Shown piece after piece: positions 1 to 12,594 of a stretch of 64,000 nucleotides of DNA (its first letter is position 1; each line of letters starts with the position of its first letter). The notes below the pieces were generated by a model that saw only the letters and a list, made by a program, of their open reading frames with translations, was not told the origin of the DNA and searched no databases. Both the position numbers and the translations under genes were made by a program. Source of the DNA: Ctenosaura bakeri (Eukaryota; Chordata; Lepidosauria; Squamata; Iguanidae); contig CAOLHI010002564.1 in the NCBI GenBank assembly GCA_948474755.1, forward strand, positions 205,101 to 269,100, read 5' to 3'.

Positions 1-348
1 CAGCTCTGCTAATCACTGTGGTCCCCTCTCCTGCTATTCTCCATTTGGTAGCTGAATCTGAAGAAACTGAGATTCCTTGTCAAGGGAGGCATTTGCTGTG
101 GGGAATGTGTTCCAGATCCTGCTCAACCATTTGGCAACAACTGCATCTTCCCTGCATGTGTGCTCTGTGTGCACACAAAGACAATTTTTAAAAGAGCCTT
201 TGGGATATAATCCTCAGTCAACTTGTCACAGAGTATTATTGCTGTGTTTACCCATGTTACTATTTTCTGAGAAGGCAGGAAACCTATATTGAACTAGGTG
301 GTGTTGATGAAAGTGGGGACGGGACAGCATCTTTGACTATCTGAAGAG
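1..348. other. No gene recognised
   Basis: I see only short chance reading frames here and no repeat family I can name. Confidence 0.5.
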
Positions 349-531
349 GTTGTTGTCGTGTGCCTTCAAGTCACTTCTAATTTATGGTGACCCTAAGTCA
401 AATCTATCACAGGGTTTCCTGATCTGAGGGTATGTGATGTGGCCAAGGTAGCCTTTTATGCCAAGCAGGGAATTGGACTCTGGTCTCTAGGGTCATAGTC
501 CAGAGCTCAAACCACTAAGCCATGCTCACTC
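349..531 (-). repeat. Sauria-type tRNA-derived SINE (minus orientation)
   Basis: Read on the minus strand, this starts with a tRNA-like head (AGCATGGCTTAGTGGTTTGA, then a B-box-like segment 'AGAGTCCAATTCC'). It continues through a diverged middle and ends in the tail 'GAAGTGACTTGAAGGCACAC' followed by CAACAAC repeats. The same tail and head recur in this window near 15.9, 20.8, 33.3, 41.0/48.7 and 60.6 kb. The tail resembles the 3' end of Bov-B LINEs, the known feature of Sauria SINEs, which would let Bov-B machinery mobilise it. The family assignment rests on memory of the consensus; the repetition within the window is seen directly. Confidence 0.75.
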
Positions 532-1366
532 ATAGAAAATGCCACAGAGCTGTTCTTTGCTGCTTTGGAGTGCAGATTGAGAACCAAAACATGACAATCG
601 CAAGAAAGCACATTTTGGCCAAGAAAATTCCTTGTGTTCTGCGCTGTTTCACAGTATAGCAAAATGTGGCGGCCTCCCCTCAAGGATTATTTCCACAAAA
701 GCTGGGTGGCCATCTGTCATGGATGCTATAGTTTTGCATCACAGTTCCTGAATCAGTCAGATAGCTGTATATGATTTCCAAACTCTGTTCCAGCTCCATG
801 ATTCTTCTTGTAGATCTGTGAAACTCTTCAAAGGCTTTGTAGGACCGAATGGCCAGTGTAAGCTGAAAAATTTAAACATGACAGCCAATTCTGACTAATT
901 AAACCATATTCTAATTAAGGCATCTAAAAGTATGTGCTGAGCATGCAAGATTTTGAAAGGGCACCATTATCCATTTTTAAAATCCTATTTGTACCGTATT
1001 TCCCCCCAAGAAACTCAGGATGTTAAAGTTGGAAGTAATCCCAATTTTAACCTCATAGCAACCCTGTGTGGTAGTTAGGCTTAAGCTCAAAGTTTCTTAT
1101 GAATGTCAGGAGTGAGATTTCTGGTGTGAAATATTTAAAGCATTAGGGACTTAGAGAGTATCTGGGCTAAAAAACAATATTTATGTATTTATTTCAATCA
1201 TACTTTGTGGCGTTTCTCAGGAAACTCATGGCCACCCGCATTGCCTGCCATTTTTATAGCAATCCTTTCAAAGTCAGGTTGAGCACTGACCCACCTGGTG
1301 AACTTTATGTTTGCAAGGGGATTTGAACCCGTCTCTCAATGATCTGTATCCCACTGTTCTATCCCC
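532..1366. other. Unassigned DNA
   Basis: No gene. Around 1175-1345 there is a stretch ending in a B-box-like 'GGGATTTGAACCC', which may be an old SINE remnant, but I cannot assign it to a family. Confidence 0.35.
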
Positions 1367-1487
1367 ACTTTACCAACCTGGTATCCTCCAGACTAAAACT
1401 CCCATTATGCTCAGTCAGGATGGTGAATAGAGGTGATAGAAGATGTTGTCAAACACACCTGCTGGGTACCAGTTTGGGGAAAGTTGC
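1367..1487. repeat. Palindromic MITE remnant ('actacaactcccat' family)
   Basis: The left arm 'CCAGACTAAAACTCCCAT' and the right part 'GGGTACCAGTTTGGGG', with inner 'ATAGAAGATGTTGTC', look like a diverged copy of a common squamate hairpin repeat whose arms read roughly 'ctacaactcccat...atgggagttgtag'. Better copies lie near 12.6, 20.6 and 35.0 kb. It has no coding capacity. Confidence 0.45.
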
Positions 1488-4400
1488 TTTATCCATGACA
1501 TCACACAGTGTTACTGTGTCTAGAGTGTCTAGAGGGAAGATTGTTGATTGAGAAACATTTGTATATTTTAAAATTTAATTCTTTGAATCCAGAGGTTGGG
1601 AAGTACTAAGATCCTACCAAGAACATGCTGTACCACTCAAAACCCATATATTACTTACTTAAGGAGCAAGCCTTTGGTAGTTTAAAGCCATTGCCATTCC
1701 TTCAGTGTTTTTTCTTTTAAGGTAAATTTGCAGTGAGAAATAACAGGCTTTAATAATATGAAGTGCTGTATTTTAACAGCTGTGTGGTATAACTATTAAA
1801 TTATAGTGTAGGTCATTAAACTTCTTTAATTATATTAAAAAAAATTCTGGAGAGCAACTTTTCTTCCTCCTATCCTCTGGGGAAGTACTATTTGATTCCA
1901 ATAAAGGTTCACCATTGTCATTGGAAAGTTACATTATTAAAGGAAACCCTTTTTTGTGGAATCCCCAAGAAGGTGGTGTTTTGTTTTGTTTTTCACAAGA
2001 AAAATAAAGGATGGAATATGTGATAGCTAAGGATGGTGCTTTTTAAATTTGTTTTTAAAAAAGAACGTTTTGCTGAAGAGTCAGCACACTGGGAAAACAC
2101 CCGCCAGGAAACATCTTTGTCCAAAACAGCAGATAACCACTGCTGCACCAAGCTGGATAGACTAATGGTGGGTCATTCTCTGCCTTCTCAGGATAGCTGT
2201 AGTTCTTGCATCTCCTTCACTTTCTAGTTAGGCAAAAGGTTCTGAGATCATCCTTCAGATCATGCTTCCAAAGGACAATAAAATCATTTCAGGCAAATTA
2301 GTACAAACCCCAGCACTGTTGTAATTACTGCTGTTAACCCTTATCACTTAGCCAGTTCACTTACCCTTCTCCCTCTAGCTCACCTGCTCATTCACATTGG
2401 AATATCCTGCTTTAATTTTAGGAAAAACTGGCTTCCTCCTTGAATACATACTCATCTATATATATTTAAAAATGGAACTCACAATTTCGAGGCCCAGCCA
2501 CAATATTTCTGGACTAGCACACACAACTGTTTTGTGTTGAACTCTCCCAGCATGGTTGTGCTACTTGCCTTTCTAGATTCCAAGATTATTTTTAAGGCAT
2601 CAGATGTACTGGCATTTTATTTTGAAAAGAACTGTATTGATTTAATGAGGAACCAGTTAATGAAACTGATACAGGCAATTCAAACAACCAATGCTTGTCA
2701 GAAGTGTTCGTTCTTATACTGGAAGTCTCTGTGACAAACTGAAAAGTCAAAATTAAGTCTTTCCCAACAGCTTCTCCAAGCAGGCCGTAGATATGTGTTG
2801 GATTTTGTATTTCTACAGATGTAGCTTGGCTGCTGGTTCTCTGCTCATCCTTCTGTGAAAAATCCGGACTGCAGAAAAATGAATTTTCATAGTCTTACAT
2901 AAATCCAGAAAATCAAGGTCATTGGGAGTTAAAGCTGGCAATTAAGACTGATAATTAGCCCTCCAGTTATCATACTGTTGAATATTATGTGGGTGTCTGA
3001 AAGAGTAATGCATGAATTTTACATATAAGCTGCAGTCCTTGGGCAAAATAGGGTAAGTTAAGGACAGAATGTCAGATGCAATTCTCATCCTTAAGTCTAA
3101 GTCTGCATGCTGTTCTGCATTGGTCATAATGTAAATACAAGCATTTTGCGTTTTGCCTTTCTAACCACTTATTTAAAAAATAAGTTACAATTTGCCACTT
3201 GATAATAATCTTTGTTTCCTGGTTCGCCCTTCCCTAGTATAATTTTTACATTAAAGAAAACATTTGGCATGCTACAATGATCACCGTAAACAATTTACAT
3301 GTCCTTTCATTTTTGACAAATGTTAACAACGTATCTTGTTACAAGAACAGTGAAAAGATTCAGTAAGCTTACCTTGTAGCTTACTGTAGCTTACTGTGCA
3401 GCTCTGCTTCATAAAGGTTGTTGTTTTTACTAGGTGATAATCTAAAATGTCACACTTTCAAATAAGTTTTAAGTACTTTCTAGATGTAGGTATTTTGATG
3501 CTAGAATAAATTTTTAGTCTTTCCTTTGCCTCTTTGGAAAGTACTCACCATGGACTGATAAACAGGAACTAGACATAAACAATTTATGTAGTTTTTATCT
3601 GTGAATTCCATTGTAAAATGCATTGCATTTTATACCCAGGACTAATGCTCAAATAGTTTTCCAAACTCGTACTGGGGAATTTAAACATAACTTTGTATGT
3701 ATGATGGTTTTTAAGCAGAACTTGGAAATGTACATTCTTGGACTACAATTCCCAGTATCTTCCAACCACCTTGGCTTCAGGAAAAGCTACCTGGGTTATT
3801 CTAGGTGATATGGTCCAAAAAAGTAACGCTACCAAGCTCAGGTTTCAGGACCTGTACCTGAAATGGCAATCTTATATTTCAGGGTAAGATAAAGACAAAA
3901 TGAGACTGTGGTATGAGGTATAAGGGCTTTAATTCTTTCTTTGCTATTTGCTGTGATCTTGGTTGGAATCCTCCCATCTGTGAATGCCTATGGCCATTTC
4001 CACACCAGAGTGGAGGAGTGTTTCACTACGTGTTGTGAGCGGTGTTCTTTAACCCAACTTACTCCAATTTTACCAGATTGTTATTTGCATGCCCTCCAGT
4101 GAAAATTGTTTGCCACTTCCACTCTGTCAATTCTTGTGAAACTCCCATCCTCCTCCCACTCCCTCCTTGCTCCACACCGCTGCCTCTGATTGGTCATTTT
4201 TTTTAAAGTAACCCATTGCTACATATCAGCGGAGATATTTTAGTTCGTTCTTACAGAAGACAAGTCCCCACCTCTGGTTTGCTACTAAAATTGCTAGTAA
4301 AATTACTGTGTTGCAAAATGATGCATGTCTCAAAAGTGTGTGACTAACATGAAAAATTTGGAAAGCTCTGGTCTGGTCTAGATAGCCAGAAATTGAAAAG

Positions 4401-4819
4401 CAACTATCCTGAGGATTGCAGCATTTTTCATTATTTTCTAGCACCCGCCCTGTGTTTGAGGGGTGGAGACAGGAGCGGACAGAAATGATGCCAGGGAAAG
4501 GTGAGAACGCCCACAGAGAACTGCCTCTGTGTGTACACCTTCCACATGTTGTCAGAAAATGCAGCCAAACTGGTTTTTGTGCTTTGCATTGGAGTTTTTC
4601 CGGTTTTACAGTACATCGGTTTTACGTTGATAGTAATCATGCTAAGAGCTCAAGCTGTGCGAATCCACAGAGGAAACATTGATACTAACTGGTTTAATGT
4701 GCAGACGTAACAGCAAGAATATGATGCTAGTGCGATGCATTGCCCTTGTGCAAAAAAGGCCTATGTCCTATTCATACTATACAATTATAGCAGCGTTATT
4801 CATTTTTAATTACCATGGT
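1488..4819. other. AT-rich DNA without recognisable genes or repeats
   Basis: All reading frames are short and none shows a known motif. A short tandem 'TAGCTTACTG' doublet sits near 3378-3398. A line near 3738 resembles the 'actacaattcccag' MITE arm but is too short to define an element. Confidence 0.45.
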
Positions 4820-4982
4820 TGCATCCTGTGGAACTCTAATGTTTGTAGTTTGGTGAAGCATCCGAGCAGCTCTCTGGATAAGACTTCTAAATTCCACTCT
4901 TTAAACTGTGAATCCCAGGATTTCATAAGATGGAAATGCCAGTTAAAGTGGAATAATAGTGCCAAAATTCTGTTGCATGAAT
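4820..4982. mobile_element. Degenerate hAT-like hairpin MITE
   Basis: The left half has 'ATCCTGTGGAACTCTAATG' and 'TTTGTAGTTTGGTGAAG'. The right half has 'TAAACTGTGAATCCCAGGAT' and 'AAGTGGAATAATAGTGCC'. These are the two arms of the palindromic MITE seen more completely at 26522-26702, 27835-28030 and 32547-32752. The outer terminal inverted repeats are not clear in this copy. Confidence 0.6.
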
Positions 4983-5262
4983 GAGCCCCTGCTATTTGCA
5001 ATAGGGTAAAGTTTCCACTAGTGCTTCCCCAAGTGAATAGCAAGTGTGGGGAACTTGGGGGTGGGGGATGGACTCCTATTGGGACTATTTTGTTACCAAA
5101 ATATTGAGACCTTCTTCTCCCCTGCCACAGTCTAAACAGGACTCTCTTTATACCTATCTGTTAAATAGATAGATAGCCACTTTAGGGTAAAGCATGTTCA
5201 TATACAATAAGCAACAATGCATGGAAGCCTCAAGAAATACTGACAAAATGTTGAAATGCTGA

Positions 5263-5278
5263 CACACACACACACACA
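5263..5278. repeat. (CA)n microsatellite
   Basis: A run of CA dinucleotides of about eight units, with no other content. Confidence 0.9.
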
Positions 5279-7818
5279 GAATATGATTTCAGGTGTGGAT
5301 TTGAAGATTTGAGTTTATTTGAATGGAATAAATTAAGAGGTGAATTGTTCCAGGTGCAAAAAGAACTGGCAGAAATTAACGATAATGGCTTCGAGCTTCA
5401 GCACTCCCAAGTGGCTATGTTGCTCTGCAGCAGAAATACTTGTTTTTGTATACTGGCCTCTAAGTTCACAGTGGAATCTAATTTTTGTGCTTAAAAAGCC
5501 CTGGGTTCAGAATGTTCATAAATAAACTTAATTTAAATAGTGGCAATGGTGGGGTTGCAATGTTTGGGATTTTTTTTTTTTTGCAATGTTTTGTGGAGGA
5601 CAGTATAGGGAATGTGAGAGTGAGGGGGCAGAAATAATGAAGTGTCATTATTTACAAGTGGCATTAATGTTTCTGTACCCTTCCAGAAATGGATTGAAAC
5701 TGTAAAAGCAGAACAAGAACAGCTGTAGCATGGTCATAACATCTGACCCCAGTCAGTACACTTGTCATTTTCTGTTCTTATGAAATTTAGAGACCATCTT
5801 TAATGGCTAGCCCTACTTACAGTACTCAACAGTAATCCAAAGAAGTTTCCAAAGTATGGATCACTGACTGCCAGGATATCCCCATCAACATATAGTTTTA
5901 CCTGTGGTACCAGCTTAAGCTAGTAAAAGGTATTTTTGATCTAGCCAACTTTCAAAATAGATTAGGGAGGGGAGGAGCGTTACATCTCCTCCTGATGAAG
6001 TTGAACACCACACATTCAAACATAGGAATCAGCTGCTCACAGTGTTTCAGTCTACAGTATGGGAAACAAGATGGAATCATGCGGGACTCCATAACATAAA
6101 TGCCATACAACCTGGTAAAGTCACTTAGCGCCATGCTTTGATAATCACCGTGTGGATATGAGTAGAATGGCCATAGTGCAGTACCACCAGACCCAGATAG
6201 CCTCTTTAGATGAATAGAATAGTTAACACTGCAGATGGGTGAAAAGAGGGTGAACTGTCCCTGTTTCTCTCCCATGAAAAGTCACTGTGCAGGGTGTACA
6301 AAGGGGTTTCTGCCCCAAAATGATGTCAGAGGGCCAACTAAAATAGGTCTAGAAAATAAAAAAGAAATATAAGCAGGATTTTCTGTCTTCGTTTATCGTA
6401 GATACTCAAGGCTTGACTATCAGTCCATCAGTGCATTGGAGGAACTAGATTGTAATCCACAAAAATTCATGGCAAATTAAAATGGCAAAAGGTGCCACAA
6501 GACTCTTTTCTCCCCAGTCCTCCAGTTTTTAAAATGCAGAAACTGAGTACTTGACTATTGTTTTGAAAATCTCTTTACTGTTTCTCTTCTCCTGCATGTT
6601 ACATTTACAACAAGCAATACACTCTTTAAAATACAAAGAGCATTAATAATCCCATTACACAGGTCAAGGAGATGGCTATACATTGGAGCAGCAGTTTCTC
6701 TAAATTGTTGAGTACAAGGTCTGTTCTTCCAAGGTCAGGTTTTGTGTGTGCGAGGTGTTGCCCCTTCCAAAAATGAAAAGCAATTGTTCTGCAACAGTTT
6801 CTTCTTGTTTCCACAGATTTGTGTCAGTAGAAGGAATTGAAGCCAATGACACTGAAATTACTTTTGACTTTACATCTCTCTTTCAAAGATCCTTTTACTG
6901 TTTTGTATGTATATCTAGAGAAATTTTTTTAAAATTCATGTGAAAGACTTTCAAGTAATCAAAAAGAAAAAGAAAAGAAAAGCTCAAGCCCTCTTACTCT
7001 TGGCTCAGTCAAACATAATTTATTTGGTAGAGCGTGATGCTTTGCTTTTTTATGATCTGGGTTCAGGACGTGACACTTTATGGCGCTGGCTGATGACAGA
7101 GGAACAAGCAAGCTGCATACATATGGACCTGGAAGGCTAGATTGCTAAACCCAGTGAACAGTTTAATATGGAGATCACTATTGCTGCTGTTGCTGCCACT
7201 ATCATTCTTCTTGATGAGGCTTATTCTTCATCAGGCTTGAAGCAGCTTGATTTAAGAAGGTCTTTGCTGAGTTGACAATTAATGAAAACTAATCTGGGTA
7301 AGAGTTTCTTAATAGTGTGTAAGGCTAAATATGTTGAATTTGTCTTGCCTCATTAATTCGTTAAGTGCCTAAAATTTGGAAATTTATGGATTAACTGGGG
7401 TTTGGTTTATTTTTAGCCTAATCCAGAACCCAACCGAATTTCTGTGCTTGAACTGGTAATAGCCTTATTAGCCTGATTAGTAGTCAATTGGACTAAAAGT
7501 TTAAAACTCCAAGTCTGTTTTAAAATCTGATTTTGTTTAAAAATTAATAGTATGTATAATTTGAGAAACTCTAATGCAAAATAATACTTCCTTTTTTATT
7601 TTTTGAAGAAGCAGTGTACAGGGCAGTTCTTTTCTTATATCAGTATCATTTTTTATCATTATTCTTCAAACAAAAGTTGATCTTATTGAGACTGAAAAAA
7701 TGATTATAAGAAAAAAACAGTCTTTCCAGCAGTTTCACCGTTTCTACTCCCTCTCCCTAAAGCAGATAATTTATCTTGGCTTTAGAAACATGCAGTATAT
7801 CTCAAGCCCTGGATAGTA
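5279..7818. other. No gene recognised
   Basis: Unique-looking AT-rich DNA. The frame at 6746-6943 follows a splice-acceptor-like 'TTTCCACAG', but it has no matching donor and no recognised domain, so it is not called as an exon. Confidence 0.4.
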
Positions 7819-7861
7819 ATCTCTTCTCAGCCTTTTGGCTAAGATCAGCTGTAGAACTTGT
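7819..7861 (+). pseudogene. Truncated U2 snRNA pseudogene (5' end only)
   Basis: The segment 'CTTCTCAGCCTTTTGGCTAA' followed by 'GATCAGCTGTAGAACTTGT' matches the start of vertebrate U2 snRNA (stem-loop I and the segment before the branch-site recognition sequence) with a few substitutions. Similarity fades after about 43 bases, so the branch-point-recognition loop, the Sm site and the 3' stem-loops are missing. Such 5' fragments commonly arise when LINE machinery switches template onto U2 RNA. This copy cannot make a working spliceosomal RNA. Confidence 0.75.
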
Positions 7862-8214
7862 CACTGCTAATTGGCTGTTGGATTGTGCTATTTGTTCTTA
7901 AAGCAGGATACTAATATTTGGCCATTCATGCTCCTAATAATAGTACAAAAAAAAAAAAATCTGTTTGTCTACGACAACTGTAGCTCATTAGGTCATCATG
8001 TTATATAGCTCACAGTTAAAGGGAGCACTTTTGGTTGTTATGCAAGTTGCAGTTTCAAGTTAAAATTCTGGAGTAGGGAGGCATACAGGCTAGATATAGA
8101 GAGAAGGGATGAGCCGCTAGGAGGTGATGGCACAGACTTTAAAATTTAAGTCTTTTTGTGTGTGGCTTCCTAGAAGCAAGAAAGGAAAACCTGCCACAAT
8201 TCACTGGAACCTTG
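7862..8214. other. No gene recognised
   Basis: Short AT-rich stretch with a poly-A run near 7948-7960. It could hold the end of the neighbouring L1, but I see no clear boundary. Confidence 0.35.
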
Positions 8215-10020
8215 TCTTAGATGAGTCAAGATATTTATTAAGAATATCTTTAACAAATATAAAACATATAAAGAAAAAATACACATAAAGAAAAAATTAC
8301 ATCAAACTTACCCAGCATTTACTAACTACACAGTAAACAACTATCTAAACAATTAAGCATACACAAAAACACAAAAGGAGTAGAAAAGTTACATGCATGA
8401 CTTCCAACTTTTCAGAGAATGGTTATTAGTAAATATTTGTTGTATTTCTTCAAAGTTCAATAAAATAGCTTCAACCAAATTTTCTTATTCCTTATCCCTA
8501 AAATATTAATATGAAATTTTACTACAGTTATATGTATAGTATAATTACTTACTTATAGTAAATGGATTAATACTCTAATAAGATAAGTATAATGTTCTAC
8601 AATAATTTTTCAAGCCGTGTTATTCAAATACTGTTGTTGCATGTCTCCCGCCAACACCTATTAAAAATGTTGTAACCTTCTCCCATTGTTTCTTAAAGTC
8701 ATTCAAAGAACCTTGTCTAGTTAGAGCTGTTAATTTGTCTATCTCAGCAATGTCCAACAACTTAATTTACCTGCCATCTTGTTATGGTATTGTGGGTTGC
8801 GTTAATCTGTGCCAGTATCAATAATTGTGTTCCTCAGTTGTTGAAATGGCAAGTACAATTGTTCTTCTAAGGCCTTGTAATATATTGCAGCAAAGCTGTC
8901 AAATCCTGGTACTTTCCCTACTTTTGTTTTTCTAAAGCTTCCACCATTTCTGCAACTGTTATTCTCACACTGAAACCAGCCTGTTGAATATCTGTAATGT
9001 TTGGTAAGTTCTGCAGGTTATGTCTTTATTTTCTGTGAGAATTATCTTTTTTCTTTATAAAGAGCTGAAAAGATTTTTTTTTAACCACTGTCTGTTGTAT
9101 GTTTCTCATCTTTAATCTCAAAAATCCCCTTTTCTCTCCTTCTTTCTGCAGTTTATAGGCCAACTATCTTCCTGGTTTATTTGCGTATTTAAAATGCTTT
9201 TATCAAGCATATTTCATTTTCCTTTCATGGCAACTTGTTTTTGTGAAATTTTTATTTTCTTCAACAATGTTACATTAGATGCTATTTTCAGTTCATCCTC
9301 CTTTTTGTTAATTTCATTTAAAATATCCTGCTGTTGTTTTTGTCATCTCTTTTTCAACTCTGAGTTTTGTTGAATTAAAAAAAAGCCTCTCATCACATCA
9401 TTACTTGCATCCCAAGCAACTCTAGTCTTTGTGCCTTTGTTCAAAGAATTTTTCAAAGTTTCCTTCACCTTTTCCAAAATCTGTTCATTTCTAAATAATT
9501 CATTGTTTAATCTTCAGTTAAATTAACCACTTCATAGTCAACAACACTGGCTTGTGATCAGATACGTCCATGTCTTTAATCTTATTTGCCAGTGTTCTAG
9601 ATAAGAAGAACACATTGATTCTGGAAAAGGATTTATGTCTTTCTGGGGGGAAAAGTATACTCATGAGACTGTGCAAACCTTAATCTCTCAATGTCCAGCA
9701 GTTCCAAATTGTCCAGCAACTCAAAAAACATGTTAGGTAATTTTCCTTGCTCCTGTTTCTTTTTCTTCTCAAATAATTTATCAGTTTTGGGGTTGATGAT
9801 GCCGTTAAAATCTCTCCAAAAGATCCATTTAGCATATGAAAATTCCAAAATCCCTTAAAGCAGTTTATTTTTTAAAAAATAGTTTCAGTTGGAGTGTAAA
9901 TCTCCAATACGAAAACCTTTTGTCCATGAAGTTGAATTTCTACTTCTATCACACAGCCCTTTAGATCTTCTAAAAAATTTTCTGGACCCAGTTTTGAATT
10001 TGTCTACCTTGCTATAGATG
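8215..10020 (-). mobile_element. L1 LINE, 3' part: ORF2 endonuclease and RT remnants (minus)
   Basis: On the minus strand the segment starts near 9990 inside the ORF2 endonuclease ('IEVEIQLHGQKVFVLEIYTP'). A 71-codon frame at 9848-9633 follows, carrying 'WRDFNGIINPKTDK' (the GDFN region) and 'LLDIERL...EYTFPPRKT'. The next part resembles the 'SRIN..DHKPVL' end of the endonuclease. Near 8880-8960 it resembles the RT fingers (a 'KVGKVPGFDSF'-like stretch), and near 8650-8760 a C-terminal ORF2-like piece. Much of the RT is missing and frames are broken by stops, so it is dead. The left boundary is uncertain because no clear poly-T tract marks the 3' end. The other part of the same element lies immediately right in opposite orientation. 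Confidence 0.7.
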
Positions 10021-10049
10021 AAAGAATGGAAGTTATGGGGGGGGAAAGA

Positions 10050-10898
10050 CACATGAACTAGAGGAAATCACTGAGAAATTGACTATTGTTCAAGAAAAAA
10101 GTGGATGTGATGGTCCTTTTGGAAGTGAGAGAGGGAAAATGAGAGGGGGAGGGAGGGAGGGAGGGGGGAGGGACATTCCAGAGACTCAAAATGACAATAT
10201 CCATGCAATAGTATGTGAAGCTTTGATAGATGTTTGGGATATACAAAGAAATGAGTTTTCTGGGAACTGGATATGATATATCAGATTGATTCTCAGCCAG
10301 ACAAAGGAACTTGCCAAGAGATGTGATTGTGTACTTTGAAAGAACAATTGTGAAAGATCAAGTTCTTCAACTACATTTCTCAACTGAATTATGGATTGAA
10401 GAAAAAGATGTGATAAGTTTTAAAGATCTGCCAACTAGAATTCTGAAAAAGAAGAGAGACTATGTTTTTCTGACCAAAAAGCTGAAACAAAATATCTTTT
10501 TGTTGGGGGAACACTGAAGGCATGGTTCTACATTATGGACAAAAAAGACTTACTCTAAATACAGGTTAAAAGAAAAGCGAATCCTTGAGGAAATATGAAA
10601 AGACTTTGGAGGAGAAGATTTTAGGAAGAGAGAAGACCAAGGAGGAAGGGAGGAAAGTAGACGAGAGGAAGAGAATACTGTGGATCAGATTACTAAAGAG
10701 GCAAGTAATGGAGAAGAAGAGAAAAGTGATGAGGCCCATGTGAATGTGGATGTTGACCTTAATGAAGAAATAAAAAAAATGCTCTGAAGTTTCTTTCTTG
10801 GAATATTAGAGGTATGAATTCAGCAGCTGAAAGAAAAAAAAATTCCACTGGTTGGAAAAACAAAAATTGGATTTGATATGTTTACAAAAAAAACCCAT
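10050..10898 (+). mobile_element. L1 LINE, inverted 5' part: ORF1 C-terminus and ORF2 start (plus)
   Basis: On the plus strand the frame at 10311-10517 reads 'MPRDVIVYFERTIVKDQVLQ', the type of sequence found in the C-terminal domain of the L1 ORF1 RNA-binding protein. A short acidic linker follows (about 10560-10785). Then ORF2 starts with 'LKFLSWNIRGMNSAAERKK' (10784 onward) and 'WLEKQKLDLICLQKTHT', the N-terminal endonuclease motif including the catalytic-Asn region. The sequence stops near residue 45 of ORF2, where the CR1 at 10903 begins. A purine-rich (GGGAG)n tract lies at 10141-10175. Together with the minus-strand part it looks like one L1 with an inverted 5' end. Confidence 0.7.
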
Positions 10899-10902
10899 AC
10901 AT

Positions 10903-11640
10903 ACAATGAATGATAGACTTGGAAAAGACTACAAGGGACATTGAGCCCAACCCCCTGCTACGCAGGAATACACCATCAAAGCATCCCCAACAGATGGCAA
11001 CCCAGCTTCTTTTTAAAAATGTCCAAAGAAGCAGACTCAACCACACTCTGAGGAAGCATATTCCACTGTCATGCTCTTATCATCAGGACTTTCTTTCTAA
11101 TGTTTAGATGGAATCTCTTTTATTGAAGTTTGAAGCCATTACTCTGTGTCCTTGTCTCTGGAGCAGTAGAAAGGCTTGTGCCATACTGCATGTGATATCC
11201 CTTCAAATATGTAAACGTAACTATTATGTTACCTCTTAACCTTCTCTTCTCCAGGCTAAACATTCCCAGCTCCCTAAGCTGCTCCTCATACAGCATGATT
11301 TCCTGGCCTTCTACCATTTTGGTTGTTCTCTTCTGGACACGTTCCAGTTTTTCTGTATCCTTCCTGAACTGTGGGCCTCAAAACTGGACATAATATTCCA
11401 GGTGGGGTCTGACCAAAGCAGACTAGAGTAACACCATCACTTTACTTGACCTAGACACTGTACTCCTATTGATGCAACTTTTATACTCCTGTTGACGGCT
11501 TTTTTAGCAACTGCATCATACTAGTGACTCATGTTCAGCTTGTGGTCTGCTAAAACTCCTAGATCCTTTTCACATGTACCTTGGTCAAGCCAGGTGTCAC
11601 CCAACCCGGATTGTCTAGATCTAAATTAGGAAGAGAATTC
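10903..11640 (-). mobile_element. CR1 LINE 3' end (minus)
   Basis: The left edge 'GATAGACTTGGAAAAGAC' followed by 'CCCAACCCCCTGCTACGCAG' is the reverse complement of the CR1 3' tail. The frame at 11317-11120 (minus) reads 'LYEEQLRELGMFSLEKRRLR', the conserved end of CR1 ORF2. Upstream similarity runs to about 11640. It is 5'-truncated, as is usual for CR1, and has stops and frameshifts. Similar copies lie at 49084-49965 and 59312-59400. Confidence 0.85.
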
Positions 11641-12594
11641 ATGTCATTGTTGAACAAAAAAAATGATTCAAAATTTCAAGGAGTGTTCTCCACCGCACCC
11701 TGTTGCATTGATGAATTTCAAACTGAAATCCCAAATGGTGCTTTCCAGAAGAGCTACCACAATCAGACAGAAGTTTTAAAGATCTAGAAAACAGGAAAGA
11801 TTTCCTGAGGTTAAGATTTCTAAGGCAGAAAAAAAGATGGGAAATAAAGAGAAGGCTACAGCACTGCTGTTGAAGCTCCTGATATTTTAAAAAAGTTTCA
11901 ACCATGAGAGAGAATTCTCTGAGATGCTGTTGCTACCTCAGGGATGCTGTCAAAAGGAGAAGGACAAAAGAGAGAAGGAAAACAGAAAGCTCTGTGCACC
12001 CCTTTTGAAATATTAGGTACAGACACAAGCAGAGCTGTGTATACTTAATCCAAGTTGAAATACTTTTACTGCTGTCACAAAAGAGCAAATAAAATTAATG
12101 AGTCCTACTCTAGAAGTTCTGTGTTTGTATGTTGGTGGTGGACAGGTGGAAGCAGATTTTTGGAATTGGATTCCTCTGGATGTTCTGGGCCCTAAAGTGA
12201 CATCGCCTAGCAAAGTGCAGCTGGGACGGGTAACTGGAGCTACCTTTTAAAAATGGGGTCTGAGATTCACTACTGGAAAAAGGTGCAAGGAGCAAGGAAT
12301 TAAAGAATCCCAGATGAGTCTGAAATGAAGCTTACAGTCCTTCCTTGCAAAATCCAATTTTGGATGCCTCAACTATTCAGCAGTTCATTTGGAACCAGAG
12401 TAGCAATGGCAGTCATTTTGTTTCTTCATTTTTTAGAGAACTGGGAATCAGAAATCCTTGACAGTTTACTACAAATCCCCACAAGATCTAATAGTATATC
12501 CAGATCTTCTGTCCACTCCTACAGCAGAACATACATGGAGGTTTCTGTAACAACTCATAGCAACGAAGCCTGGGAATATTCTGGAACCCATGAT
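11641..12594. other. No gene recognised
   Basis: Unassigned DNA. Reading frames are short and without domain motifs. Confidence 0.4.

Noticed and set aside
6746..6943. Possible exon after 'TTTCCACAG'
   Set aside because: Acceptor-like site only. No donor at the expected place, no recognised protein family, and the frame runs into AT-rich sequence before stopping.
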